From NCBI GenBank assembly GCA_963281255.1, contig OY725493.1:1301550-1365549 (forward strand): a DNA stretch of 64,000 bases. The letters are read 5' to 3'. The DNA comes from Aphrocallistes beatrix. Taxonomy: Eukaryota > Porifera > Hexactinellida > Sceptrulophora > Aphrocallistidae. The stretch's first letter is position 1. The number at the start of each line of letters is the position of its first letter. The position numbers and the translations under genes are program-made. The notes beneath the pieces are model-generated. The model was not told the DNA's origin, did not search any database, and saw only the letters and a list, made by a program, of their open reading frames with translations. This document shows positions 1 to 9,700 of the stretch, one piece after another.

Positions 1-916
1 GAAGGTGGCGAGCAGCTCTGCGGGGGGCAGCAAGGGGGTGGGAGGCTGTGGAGGGAGAGGCGCCGAGACAGGGTTCGCAGTCACGGCAGACCGGGGGTCG
101 CTAGGTCTCCTCTGACTCGACTCGGTGCTGGCAAGCGTCGGCTGAGTGGCGGACAGTTTGCTCTTCTTGTAGTCGGACGCTATCTCGCCGCTATCGTCTA
201 CCTGCACCTAGAGTAGGCCGGCAGGATGAGCCACACTGTACATACTGTTTTCTAATACAACCAACTAATTGGTACTGGAGCTAGCTAGTGTGTACGACCT
301 TACTATACATACACTATACGCACAAATCTATGAAGCTAGGATCGAGTATCAATTTCCATTGGATTAGCGTGGTGTAGGTGGGGTATTTCATTTTTCTCAC
401 CTGCAGACACTGCCCCATCACCTTCTTACCGCTGAGTTCCTCCTTCACTCTCAACGCAACCGAGCTCTTCAGGAAGCAGACTGTAGCTGCTCCGAGATGG
501 GCCTTCCTCTCAGGATGGTAGTACACCTCCACTGAGTGCACCTCCCCGATCTTCTGGCACATTTTCATGATGTCGTCCTCGCGCAGGTTGTCGTTTATAC
601 CGGAAATGAACAGGTCCCGTTGGGGTGGGTCTCCTTTCGAGAACTTGTCGTACACAAAACGGGGAACCGGGAATTCTTTAGCTCCTAGCACGAATCGTCC
701 TCCCCTTGATCGCGGGTCGACAGGGTCCGCAATAGGACTGTGTCCAGACATAGCCCCTTCAAACCGGTAGCTCCTCTCAGAGAAGCTAGGGTCGATGTAA
801 GGGTCTGCGATCAGTTTGTAATTGCGCCGAGGTCGAGTGGAGTTCCCGTTGGAGTGGGAGGAATGGCTCCCCTCTCTGCTTCGGTGTGAATGGTGTCTGT
901 GTCTCTGATCGCTCAT
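1..916 (-). CDS. SETD1: SETD1-type histone H3K4 methyltransferase, N-terminal part (continues past window start)
   Basis: Two exons are visible: 401-916 (172 codons, phase 0) and 1-207, which stays open to the window edge. The join uses a CTGCAG|GTGAGA donor and a CTCTAG acceptor. After a His/Ser/Arg-rich start the protein has RNYKLIADP, a motif typical of the SETD1A/B N-terminus, then an RRM with DLFISGINDN and GEVHSVEVYYHP matching the SETD1 RRM. A Ser/Pro-rich linker follows. In animals SETD1 is the catalytic subunit of COMPASS and deposits H3K4 methylation at promoters. The SET domain would lie outside the window, so enzyme activity is inferred from the N-terminus only. A different protein with this N-terminal motif is unlikely. 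Confidence 0.8.
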
Positions 917-2611
917 CTCATCTGCTACACAATCAACTAGTCAGATACCACATATTAGAACTGGAATTAATAAAATGATTTTGTTCGTTCTCATCGGCTA
1001 ATTACTAGGAAAAGCATTTTCTAAGAAATAAAACAGAAAGATTTATTGAATGCTAGAAGTAGCAATGGTTTTGTTTATACAATATTAGAATAATCACAAG
1101 TTTGAAAAGGTGTGACACAATTGTCATTCATCTCGATTCCATACTCGCCATCCTTAGCAACGACTGAAGAAGAAAGGCATGCAATCTAGGACATTGTAGA
1201 GAGGTCAATGTGGCGAAGCGGTAAAAATCTGGGAAAACAATTGGGAATAGTTTTAGAATCCAACTCAGACCTCACACGTGTCTAGCTAGTGTCTCAATTG
1301 TCCAGTTCTGGCGATGCCACCAAAACAATCCCAAGATCCCAGCAGCAGGGAGAGAAAAGTGATGCTCGGGAACAGGACCAATGTGGCATTTTGTGACACG
1401 TGCCGTGACAGCGGTGTTGCTTCTTCGGAGGATTACGATTGCGCCGTCCAGACACAGTTCAGACATGGCACATACAGTACGATGGAGAGCTTTCCATTGC
1501 TCCACACGGCATATCGCTGATGGAAAATACACAAGAAAAAGTTCTCTAAATAGTTTAGGACGGGCGGTGGAAAGATTCCAGGGAATGCGGTATCAAAAAT
1601 TTACTGTCCAGAGATAACGGTTGTCAATGATTTTCAGGACAAATTGTCAATTCAGTTCGATAAAAATATTTTGAAACATGCAATGTCATGTAGTGATGTA
1701 ATAATCTTACCTGTGTGAATAAGAATCTACTCTCGATCTGCAAGTGATAATACGAATAGTATAAATTATCATATACAATGTTAATTAACTGAGATATTGA
1801 TACAAATCCTTTGTTAGATAGTCTAGCTGAATACGATACAATCAAGTCCTATATACTCTTCTATTCCTATATAGATCTGTGATAGCTGATATTACTATAC
1901 TTAGTCGAGATATAGTTATGTGAAGGTACTCTCCAGTAATTAGTTGTCATAACACAAATTGAGGTTTTTGATGTCAAGTAACACAGAAAATAATCATTCA
2001 TTTATACTCTCAATTCATAACATAAAATGTAATATAGAATTCTGTACATTATACACTGATTTGCTGTCTCTTCGGTTGGTTCTTTTTGGTTTCAATCCTT
2101 CAGGAAGTAAAGAAAATCTCACTCACTAAACACATCTTGAGCTTATCTTTCTTCATTCTTCAATTTTTTGCTTTGATATCTTTGGTTTGGATTTTTGTGA
2201 TAACGGAATGAATGAATAAAGTACATATATGTTACTGAGCTGAATGACAGTGCAGTTGAACTATTGTTGTAATATGACCTCATTTTCACGGTAAACCCCC
2301 ATCCAACCTAAATAATGAGCTCATGACAAAATCAGCTGCAGAAGTGCCAGGTAATTTTAAATAAATTACCCTTCATGCAGATCTGAATCATTCATGCACT
2401 GATACGACTTATTCAACATAATAACATCCCTGAAAATTTAACTGAATATCTCCCCAAACTGCTCTTTACATAATTATTTTAATAATAATATCATTATTGT
2501 CATATTCGTTATTATTGTATTTTCCTACAAATATTTAACTGTAACATCACTATCAAATATCGAAGTAAGAATAAAGAATAAATTAGAAATAATTGTTTCG
2601 CTCTAAATTAT
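917..2611. other. Spacer between SETD1 and ALDH6A1
   Basis: About 1.7 kb of mostly AT-rich DNA with no recognisable gene. The exception is 1270-1530, which is clearly richer in GC, like coding DNA in this window. It holds a 68-codon plus-strand ORF from the ATG at 1314 (one CxxC pair) and an overlapping minus-strand ORF. Neither resembles a family I know. The stretch could be a small gene, a non-coding exon or a decayed copy. Confidence 0.4.
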
Positions 2612-2616
2612 TTATT
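2611..2616 (-). terminator. AATAAA poly(A) signal overlapping the ALDH6A1 stop codon
   Basis: On the minus strand the end of the reading frame reads ATG AAA TAA ATA, so AATAAA shares bases with the TAA stop. If used, the 3' UTR would be only about 15-30 nt. The signal is seen directly; its use is inferred. Confidence 0.55.
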
Positions 2617-4329
2617 TCATTGTCGGCATGGCCACGGCAGCTCTCTGGTGGGTGACGTCTTCTTCCTTCCACAGACTGGTGATCGTCTTGGTCTGCGTGT
2701 AGAAGTCGATTCCTTTCCTTCCGTAGAAGTTGGCGTCTCCCAAGAAGGAGGCTCTTGACCCGGTGAACGAGAACATGGGGAGGGGAACGGGGATAGGAAC
2801 ATTCACACCCACCTGTCCGACGTCCACTTCGTTCTGGAACTTGCGTGCGGTTGCTCCATTCGTAGTGAAGATCGCGGTACCATTGCCGTACCTGTTTTGG
2901 TTGATCACCTGTAGAGCTTCGTCCAGAGTGTCTACGTTCATGGTGAGGAGGACGGGACCGAAAATCTCCTCACGGTAGCACCTCATCTCTGGCTTCACTC
3001 CGGTCACAACGGTTGGGCCTACGAAATTCCCCTTCTCGTACCCAGACACCTTGAGGCCCCTCCCATCCAGCATCACAGTGGCCCCTTCCTTCTCCCCGCT
3101 AGAGACCAGCTCCGTGATGCGCTCCTTGGCGGACGGACTAATCACGGGACCGAGGTCAGTCCCTGGCTGGTCCCCTGCGTTCACTTTTAGTTTCTGTGCC
3201 CGCGCGACGAGTTCAGGCAGCCAGTTCTTGGACTCTCCCACGAATACCGCCACCGAGAGAGCCATGCACCGCTGTCCCGCAGCCCCGAACGCCGCTCCCA
3301 CCAACTGATTCAGACTGTTCTCTTTGTTGGCGTCCGGCATCACGACTCCATGGTTCTTGGCCCCCATGTTAGCTTGCACTCGCTTCCCATTCAGAGATCC
3401 TACAACGGCCAAGATTCATTCACACCCACTGACAGAATGGCACACAGTGCGCTGGTGTTACCTCTCTGGTAGATGTGCGTCCCAGCAGTGTCTGAGCCAA
3501 CGAATGAGATAGCTCTGATACGCGGCTCGTCACAGATGAAGTTCACTGCGTCCACTGCCCCGTGTATCACATTCAGGACTCCGTCCGGGACTCCTGCCTG
3601 CTTGGCCAGCTTGGTGAGGTACATGGATGCTCCTACACGCAAAGTTGAGTCAGAGTTTCACAGTGAATACTTGCCTACGTAGATATGTACAGGAGACAAT
3701 GGTACAGTTATAATCTTCATACCCGGGTCTCTCTCCGATGGCTTGAGCACGTAGGTATTGCCGCACACAATCGCTAGAGGGAACATCCACAGCGGAATCA
3801 TGGCGGGGAAGTTGAACGGGGTGACTCCGGCACAGACTCCGAGAGGGACTCTGTACGTGTAGCAGTCCATGTCCTTGCTGAGTGAGGGCAGGGTCTCCCC
3901 CTGTTGGAGAGAAGTGATGCTACACGCATGCTCTACCACCTGCAGGCCTCGCAGCACGTCTCCATCCGCGTCGGGGATGGTTTTGCCCTGCTCCTGAGTG
4001 ATCACCTTAGCGATCTCCCCCTGGTGCTCCCGGATCAGCTCCTGCAGGTTGAACATCACTCTCTGTCGAGAGAGGACGGACTCCTCGGACCACTGGGAGA
4101 AGGCCGCCTGGGCCGCGTCCACAGCAGCAGTCATCTCCGCCTGTGTGGCGCATGGGACACGCGTGACCAACTCGTTGGTGGCTGGGTTGTGCACGTCAAT
4201 CCATTTGTCGGTGCGGGACTCGACGAACTCTCCGTTGATGAAGAGCTTCGTGGAGGGAGCCGTTGAGAAGGGCCGCGCACAGCGAACGATGGAAGAGAGG
4301 GGAAGAGATCTCAGTCTGAGAAGACTCAT
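2612..4329 (-). CDS. ALDH6A1: Methylmalonate-semialdehyde dehydrogenase (acylating), mitochondrial
   Basis: Three exons, 3723-4329, 3462-3632 and 2612-3399, join in frame to 521 residues, close to the family's roughly 535. The enzyme converts malonate and methylmalonate semialdehydes to acetyl-CoA and propionyl-CoA with NAD+ in mitochondrial valine and pyrimidine catabolism. The N-terminus is Arg/Ser/Leu-rich and acid-free ([20 protein letters not shown]), as expected for a mitochondrial presequence. Visible ALDH landmarks are [25 protein letters not shown] and the catalytic cysteine in GQRCMAL, and the family-typical [12 protein letters not shown] and C-terminal MPTM are present. The start is 133 bp downstream of the RABGEF1 stop on the same strand. 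The poly(A) signal overlaps its stop codon. Confidence 0.97.
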
Positions 4330-4462
4330 TGCAACTACTAGCTGTACCCGAATATGGTGTGTGTTCCATCAAAACTTATTTACCACTGCTCAGAATTCAT
4401 TCAATGCATTTAATAGTATCATTAATTAATGAAAAATACACACAACTCGCACTCATCCTACG

Positions 4463-5950
4463 TCAGAGAGTAGTGACAGCTACCGACACAGTGGAATGCC
4501 GCTTCATCACCTCAGGCAGGGAGGTGACCAGGGGCTGCTCTATGATAGAACTGATTTGAGACTTTAGTCCCATTCGGAAAGCGTTTATCTCCTCTCTCAG
4601 CTCAAACGCAGACTTCAACAGTTTAGTTTGTTGGTGGTTGAAGTGCTCCAAGTTAATCGCGGCTGCTCCAATCTGCTTGACAATGTCCCAGTGACTGTCC
4701 ACTTCTTCCTGTCTCAGCTCTTCAAACCCGACCTCGCGACTCATGCACTCAGCCGCCATCTCGTCGAACAGCTCAGGGGTCACGTGCTTCAACTGGTCGC
4801 AGCTGGCATTCTCTAGGAAGTTGACTGCGCCTAGAAAGTTGGTGAAGTAGTACGCGGACTCGCCTGAGTTCACGAGATCCGCCGGCGCGAACCGTTCGAT
4901 GTACCGGACATTGGATGCGAGGAAGGGGGGCGCGGCCTGGATGAGAATGAAGATGAGTGCGGGCAGGAAGTCATCGGCAGAGGCGGCGTGTCCCTGCGAG
5001 CAGTGCAGTGCGTTCATGATGTGCTTGCTGAGACTGACGATGGAGCAGAGCTTCTGTCGCGGCGTGTACCGCTTGTCCAGGGACCAGATCTCCTCCTTGC
5101 ACAGCTGGAGAGAGTGCTTCACCTCCGACTTGTCCAACTGCAGGTGGCAGTCAATGTTCTCAGTGGTGGTCCAGCTTAGGCAGAGCACTTGGCGCCTAAG
5201 AGTGCTGTCCAGGAACTCGTCGTCCGTGGAAGGGAGACAGAAGGTAGACTTGTACACGTGTGTCAGTACGTAGTTCTCCAGAGCGAGGTAGATATTGTCC
5301 TTGGCCTCTATCTGAATGTTCTTGAACACGTCTGTGTTGTAGAGGTTATACGACATGGCGAGGAAATAGTTCTGTATCTTCTTCACTATCTCGTCAGGAT
5401 ACACTCCAGACTCTGGCGCTTGGAACTGGTCCATGAACGCCTTGGTAGCATCGACTATGTTCTGGGCCTGACTCTTCTTCAGACCATTGAGCAGCTCGTT
5501 CAGGGCGCTGGTCACCTCTTGGAAAGGAATGTTGACTTGTTCCAGACAGGAGAAACTGCTCCTCTGCCGGGTCTTCACCTCAGTGGTGAGAGGTTGCTTG
5601 TTAGGAGAGCTGATGGTAATCTTCGTGCGAGGGAGTTTCAGTCCGATCTTACTCTTTGTCTCTTCGTTCTTCGTCGGCGTTGTCGACCTCTCAGTCTGTG
5701 TACTGGGTGAGTTGGAGGCGCGCAGGAAGCGTCGAGATTCCTTGGAGGACTCCTTTACTGAGGAGGAAGATGACTTCACTTTGTTGGACGCGGTTGGATG
5801 TACGTCCAACGATCCGAACTTGCTCTTGTAGCAGACGGAGCAGTAGCCGGACCAGTGGGGGTTCCCGGCAAAACCGCAGCCATTCTTGCACCGCTGAACG
5901 GAGGGGTTGAGCCTCTTAGTGATCTTCTTGCTGTTCAGCCCTGCCTCCAT
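4463..5950 (-). CDS. RABGEF1: Rabex-5-like Rab5 guanine nucleotide exchange factor
   Basis: A single long exon. An A20-type zinc finger sits near the N-terminus (CKNGCGF, then YCSVCYKSKFG), followed by a Ser/Lys-rich linker, a helical region and a VPS9 domain. The VPS9 core is clear: ADDFLPALIFILIQAAPP, then the YIERF and GESAYYFTN motifs that carry the conserved Asp and Tyr of Rab5 GEFs. In animals RABGEF1 activates Rab5 on early endosomes and binds ubiquitin through the zinc finger. I start at the ATG at 5950 (495 aa) because the upstream in-frame ATG at 5992 lies in a TTTCCAG context that looks like a splice acceptor. The longer form would be 509 aa. No C-terminal rabaptin-binding region was recognised. 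Confidence 0.93.
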   Translation of the reverse strand: MEAGLNSKKITKRLNPSVQRCKNGCGFAGNPHWSGYCSVCYKSKFGSLDVHPTASNKVKSSSSSVKESSKESRRFLRASNSPSTQTERSTTPTKNEETKSKIGLKLPRTKITISSPNKQPLTTEVKTRQRSSFSCLEQVNIPFQEVTSALNELLNGLKKSQAQNIVDATKAFMDQFQAPESGVYPDEIVKKIQNYFLAMSYNLYNTDVFKNIQIEAKDNIYLALENYVLTHVYKSTFCLPSTDDEFLDSTLRRQVLCLSWTTTENIDCHLQLDKSEVKHSLQLCKEEIWSLDKRYTPRQKLCSIVSLSKHIMNALHCSQGHAASADDFLPALIFILIQAAPPFLASNVRYIERFAPADLVNSGESAYYFTNFLGAVNFLENASCDQLKHVTPELFDEMAAECMSREVGFEELRQEEVDSHWDIVKQIGAAAINLEHFNHQQTKLLKSAFELREEINAFRMGLKSQISSIIEQPLVTSLPEVMKRHSTVSVAVTTL

Positions 5951-5992
5951 CCTCTGGGGGTGAGAGTAGCTAACCCTTATATCTGGAAACAT

Positions 5993-6722
5993 AGTGATAA
6001 TGAGGCAGATATAAGAAATTAATCAACCTGGCAGTTAGCAGATTTTATATAGAACATAATGGAAACAGGTTTCCTCACACTTTGTACTTACAAATAGAAT
6101 GGCCTCGAATGCTTCAAAATACTTGAATAAAACACAAACAGATGGTCACATCAGAAGCCGCAGAGCATAAAGCTAGTCTTACATAAAGTCATTAGATGAA
6201 GTTTTTGTTTGGAAGTTGCAACAACTGTGACACAAACTCTGCAGTCTTGTGCAGGTGTCGGAACCCATTTTGAGGGTATTTCGGGATGACTGGAAGCCGC
6301 GTTATCTTCCGAATAAATGGAATGCAATAAAAGATAAACTCAATTAACTAAAATTTAATTAATAAGTGGCAAAACATGGAACAGAATCCTGATTATGTCT
6401 GTTGGGTAATATTCGATAAGATCTTTCTTGCTTATCCCAGTTCTAGCAGTGCAAATAAGTTGGAACAGACTGAATACTAATACAATCATTTCACTTCATT
6501 GTAACAAAGGGTAAATAGTACGAGTAAATATATATGTAGAAGAAATGTTTCAGATCAAATAATTAATAAACATCAACTACTCCGTATTGTAATACCGTAG
6601 ATCTAGATAACTATGACATTTACTTAGAGTCATATATATACAAACATACTAAGCTCCAATCACATTCCACATGCATAAAGGAGTGGGCAGACACGGCTAA
6701 AAAGTAGAACTTCGAAACAATC
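5993..6722. other. Spacer between RABGEF1 and ARL8
   Basis: AT-rich DNA between two minus-strand genes. It should hold the RABGEF1 promoter and 5' UTR, with a likely 5'-UTR intron ending near 5985, and the ARL8 3' UTR. I see no ORF with coding character and no repeat. Confidence 0.4.
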
Positions 6723-9700
6723 CTAACTGTTACTGGCCTTGGAATGTTTCACTAACCACTGGAGAGTGATATCTAGAAGATAAAATTGATTTATTACGCT
6801 CCCATTTAAGGGGTAGAAAAATATCACAGGGTAGTACCAATGTTGCTTTTTTCCTTGCATGAGATGGAGTAGCAGCAAATCTCCCTGTCTTTGATCTCGC
6901 CAAGATGCCTATGGAAGATACTCATTAATCCGTGAATGTAGGTAGCTGAAACAATGATATGTAGTCGTATGTATGTAAAATACCCAAATAACTTCTGAAA
7001 TAAAGAGAAGAAAGAATTAAGACAACTCACATTACTTCGATGAGCTCACGTTCTCCGTAAACATTCGGCAAATCAATCTTATTTCCCAATACCAGCACCT
7101 AACACAGAAGATAGTAAATGCATAAACGTAAAGTCAAGCATATTGGGCGCTGAGGCTAATTCTCACCGGTATCCCGCTTAATTGTTCCTTCTCCAACAGA
7201 GCGTGGAGCTCATTCCGCGACGCTTCTAGCTTCTCATGATCTGCGGCATCAACCATGTAGCTATTTTAAGGATTATAATTTATGATAATAAAGAGTTGGA
7301 AATAAATGATCCTCGCTAATCGAACAGTCCTGTATCAATGGTTAGAAAATAGTAAACGTTAGTTAATTTATTCTGATTACTCAAGTAAAACTGTTTGATG
7401 ACTAAAACATAGTTTGATGATTCCGCGAAAGTTCAAGTTAATGATAGCAGTTTTTAAGTGTTCTCACCGCAGTGAGTGTGATTAGATGAACAAGGCCTAC
7501 TATACGTCCGTAATACTAGCATACTCTCTAGCTAGGACACTAATCCCGTTGCTGAACTTACAGGATAGCCTGGACTCCTCGACAGTACCTCTCCCACATG
7601 TTCCTAAATCGTGGTTGGCCGCCAATATCCCAGATCTACCAACAGTCAACGATTAATTAAAGTGCTTGATTCAATAGTCAATTGGAAAACTACGTACCTT
7701 AATCGTCACATTTCCCTTGGTGACTTTCCGCATGTTGAACCCTACAGTAGGGATCATGTCCTCGTTGAACTGTCCAGACTAAAAAAATAATTAAAAATAC
7801 ACATAAAGCCAAGTTGCAAATACAGTCAATCTGCTTAATCGGGACAAGTCTCCAGGACGGAATGGTTCCCACACATAGAAGCTAATACTAAATTTCATCG
7901 GTTAATTGGGACCTCCGCTTAATCAGGACAAAATATCCAGAACCAAAGGGTCCCGATTAAGCGGAGTCACCTTTAATTGGTTGACTTGAGATGGTCTAAC
8001 TAATGGAAATTGGCATCACTATCTTGCTAAAGAACGTACTGTATGTTTTACAACAGCTAATACAGCTAATAATTATTCTTATAAGTACCAAATTCTTACA
8101 TCTGTATTACAATTGACACTAAAAGGAATCAACAGTTTCACACTAAGAGCCCATAACGATTGGATTCGACAGAACACAAGATTCAGTACCGCATTCATCT
8201 CGTGCAAATATCTAATCATTGTCTGCGAGGATGCAGTTTCTCCGTCCCTTCAATCTGGTGTCCCAATTTAAATTTCGATTCGCAGAGAAACTCACATCAC
8301 GCGTCTACAGCTCTAACTCACTGTCTAGTCAGAAATGGGACGTGACAATAGTGGGCGGGGGTCACAACGGACTAGTAGCAGCAGCCTACCTCGCCAAAAG
8401 TAAGAAGAGGGTGCTGGTACTGGAGAGGAGGCACGTGGTAGGAGGGGCAGCAGTCACAGAGGAGATTGTACCAGGGTTCCGATTCAGCCGGGCTTCTTAC
8501 GTCCTGAGTCTGCTCCGGCCTCGGATAATCAAAGAGCTGCAGCTAGACAAGTATGGACTGAAGGTGTATATGCGTCCGATAGACAGCTTCACACCGATGA
8601 GAGATGGACGCTATCTCGTGATGGGTTCTGATCCTGAAGAAACGAGCCGTGAGATCGGCAAGTTCTCTGCCCGCGACGCAGAGAAGTATCCCGCCTACGA
8701 GAAGCTGCTCACTCAGTATGCGGAAGCGATAGAACCGTACTTGGAACGTCCTCCTGCCGACCTGAGCCGCGGACTCTCGCTCCATTCCCTCTACGAGTTG
8801 GGACCCTTCATAGAAGCAGGAAAGAAGGTGGGACTGAGAGAGATTCCAGGGCTGATGGAATTCCTGATTGCGCCCGCTTACAAATGGCTTGTCAAATGGT
8901 TTGAATCAGAACCGCTCATAGCCACCTTGGCCACTGATGCTGTGATCGGCGCCATGTGCAGTCCTCACACCCTCGGCAGCAGTTACGTGCTCTTGCACCA
9001 TGTGATGGGGGAGTGCGAGGGGCGGAAGAACACCTGGGTGTACCCTGAAGGGGGCATGGGGTCTGTGTCCAGGGCTATCGCGCTGAGTGCAGAAGCGGAA
9101 GGCGCCAGAATTGAGGTGAATAGTCCTGTCAGACGCATCTTAGTCTCGGAAGGGAGCGCGGTGGGAGTTCAGCTAGAGAGTGGAGAGGAGATCTCTAGCC
9201 AAGTCGTAATGTCGAATGCAACACCTCATGTTACCTACTCACAGCTGTTGAAAGGCAACTTCCCTTCACACCTCCAGGGCGAGTTGGACTCGATTGACTA
9301 CACATCCCCAGTGACAAAGATAAACGTGGCTGTCAGTTCTCTACCTAACTTCACATGTCTTCCCAACCCATCCCCCAACACCCCACAGCCAGTACACGGC
9401 GCTACGATACACCTCAACTGCGAGTCCACACGGAATATACACGACGCTTATCTGGATGGTGTGAATAACCGCGTGTCGCAAGCTCCTATCGTTGAGATGT
9501 GCATACCATCCTCTCTGGACCCTACACTTGCCCCTAAAGGCGCCCATGTGGTGAGTCTATTCACGCAATACACGCCGTACAGTCCTGTGGACGGAACATG
9601 GACAGAAGAAAAGAAGGAAAAGTACTGCAACACTGTCTTTAACTTGATTGAAGAATACGCTCCGGGGTTCAAACGGTCGGTGGTAGGGAAGGATATCCTC

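Noticed and set aside
5189..5710. 173-codon plus-strand ORF opposite RABGEF1
   Set aside because: Shadow of the conserved minus-strand coding frame; product is Leu/Val-rich without a family.
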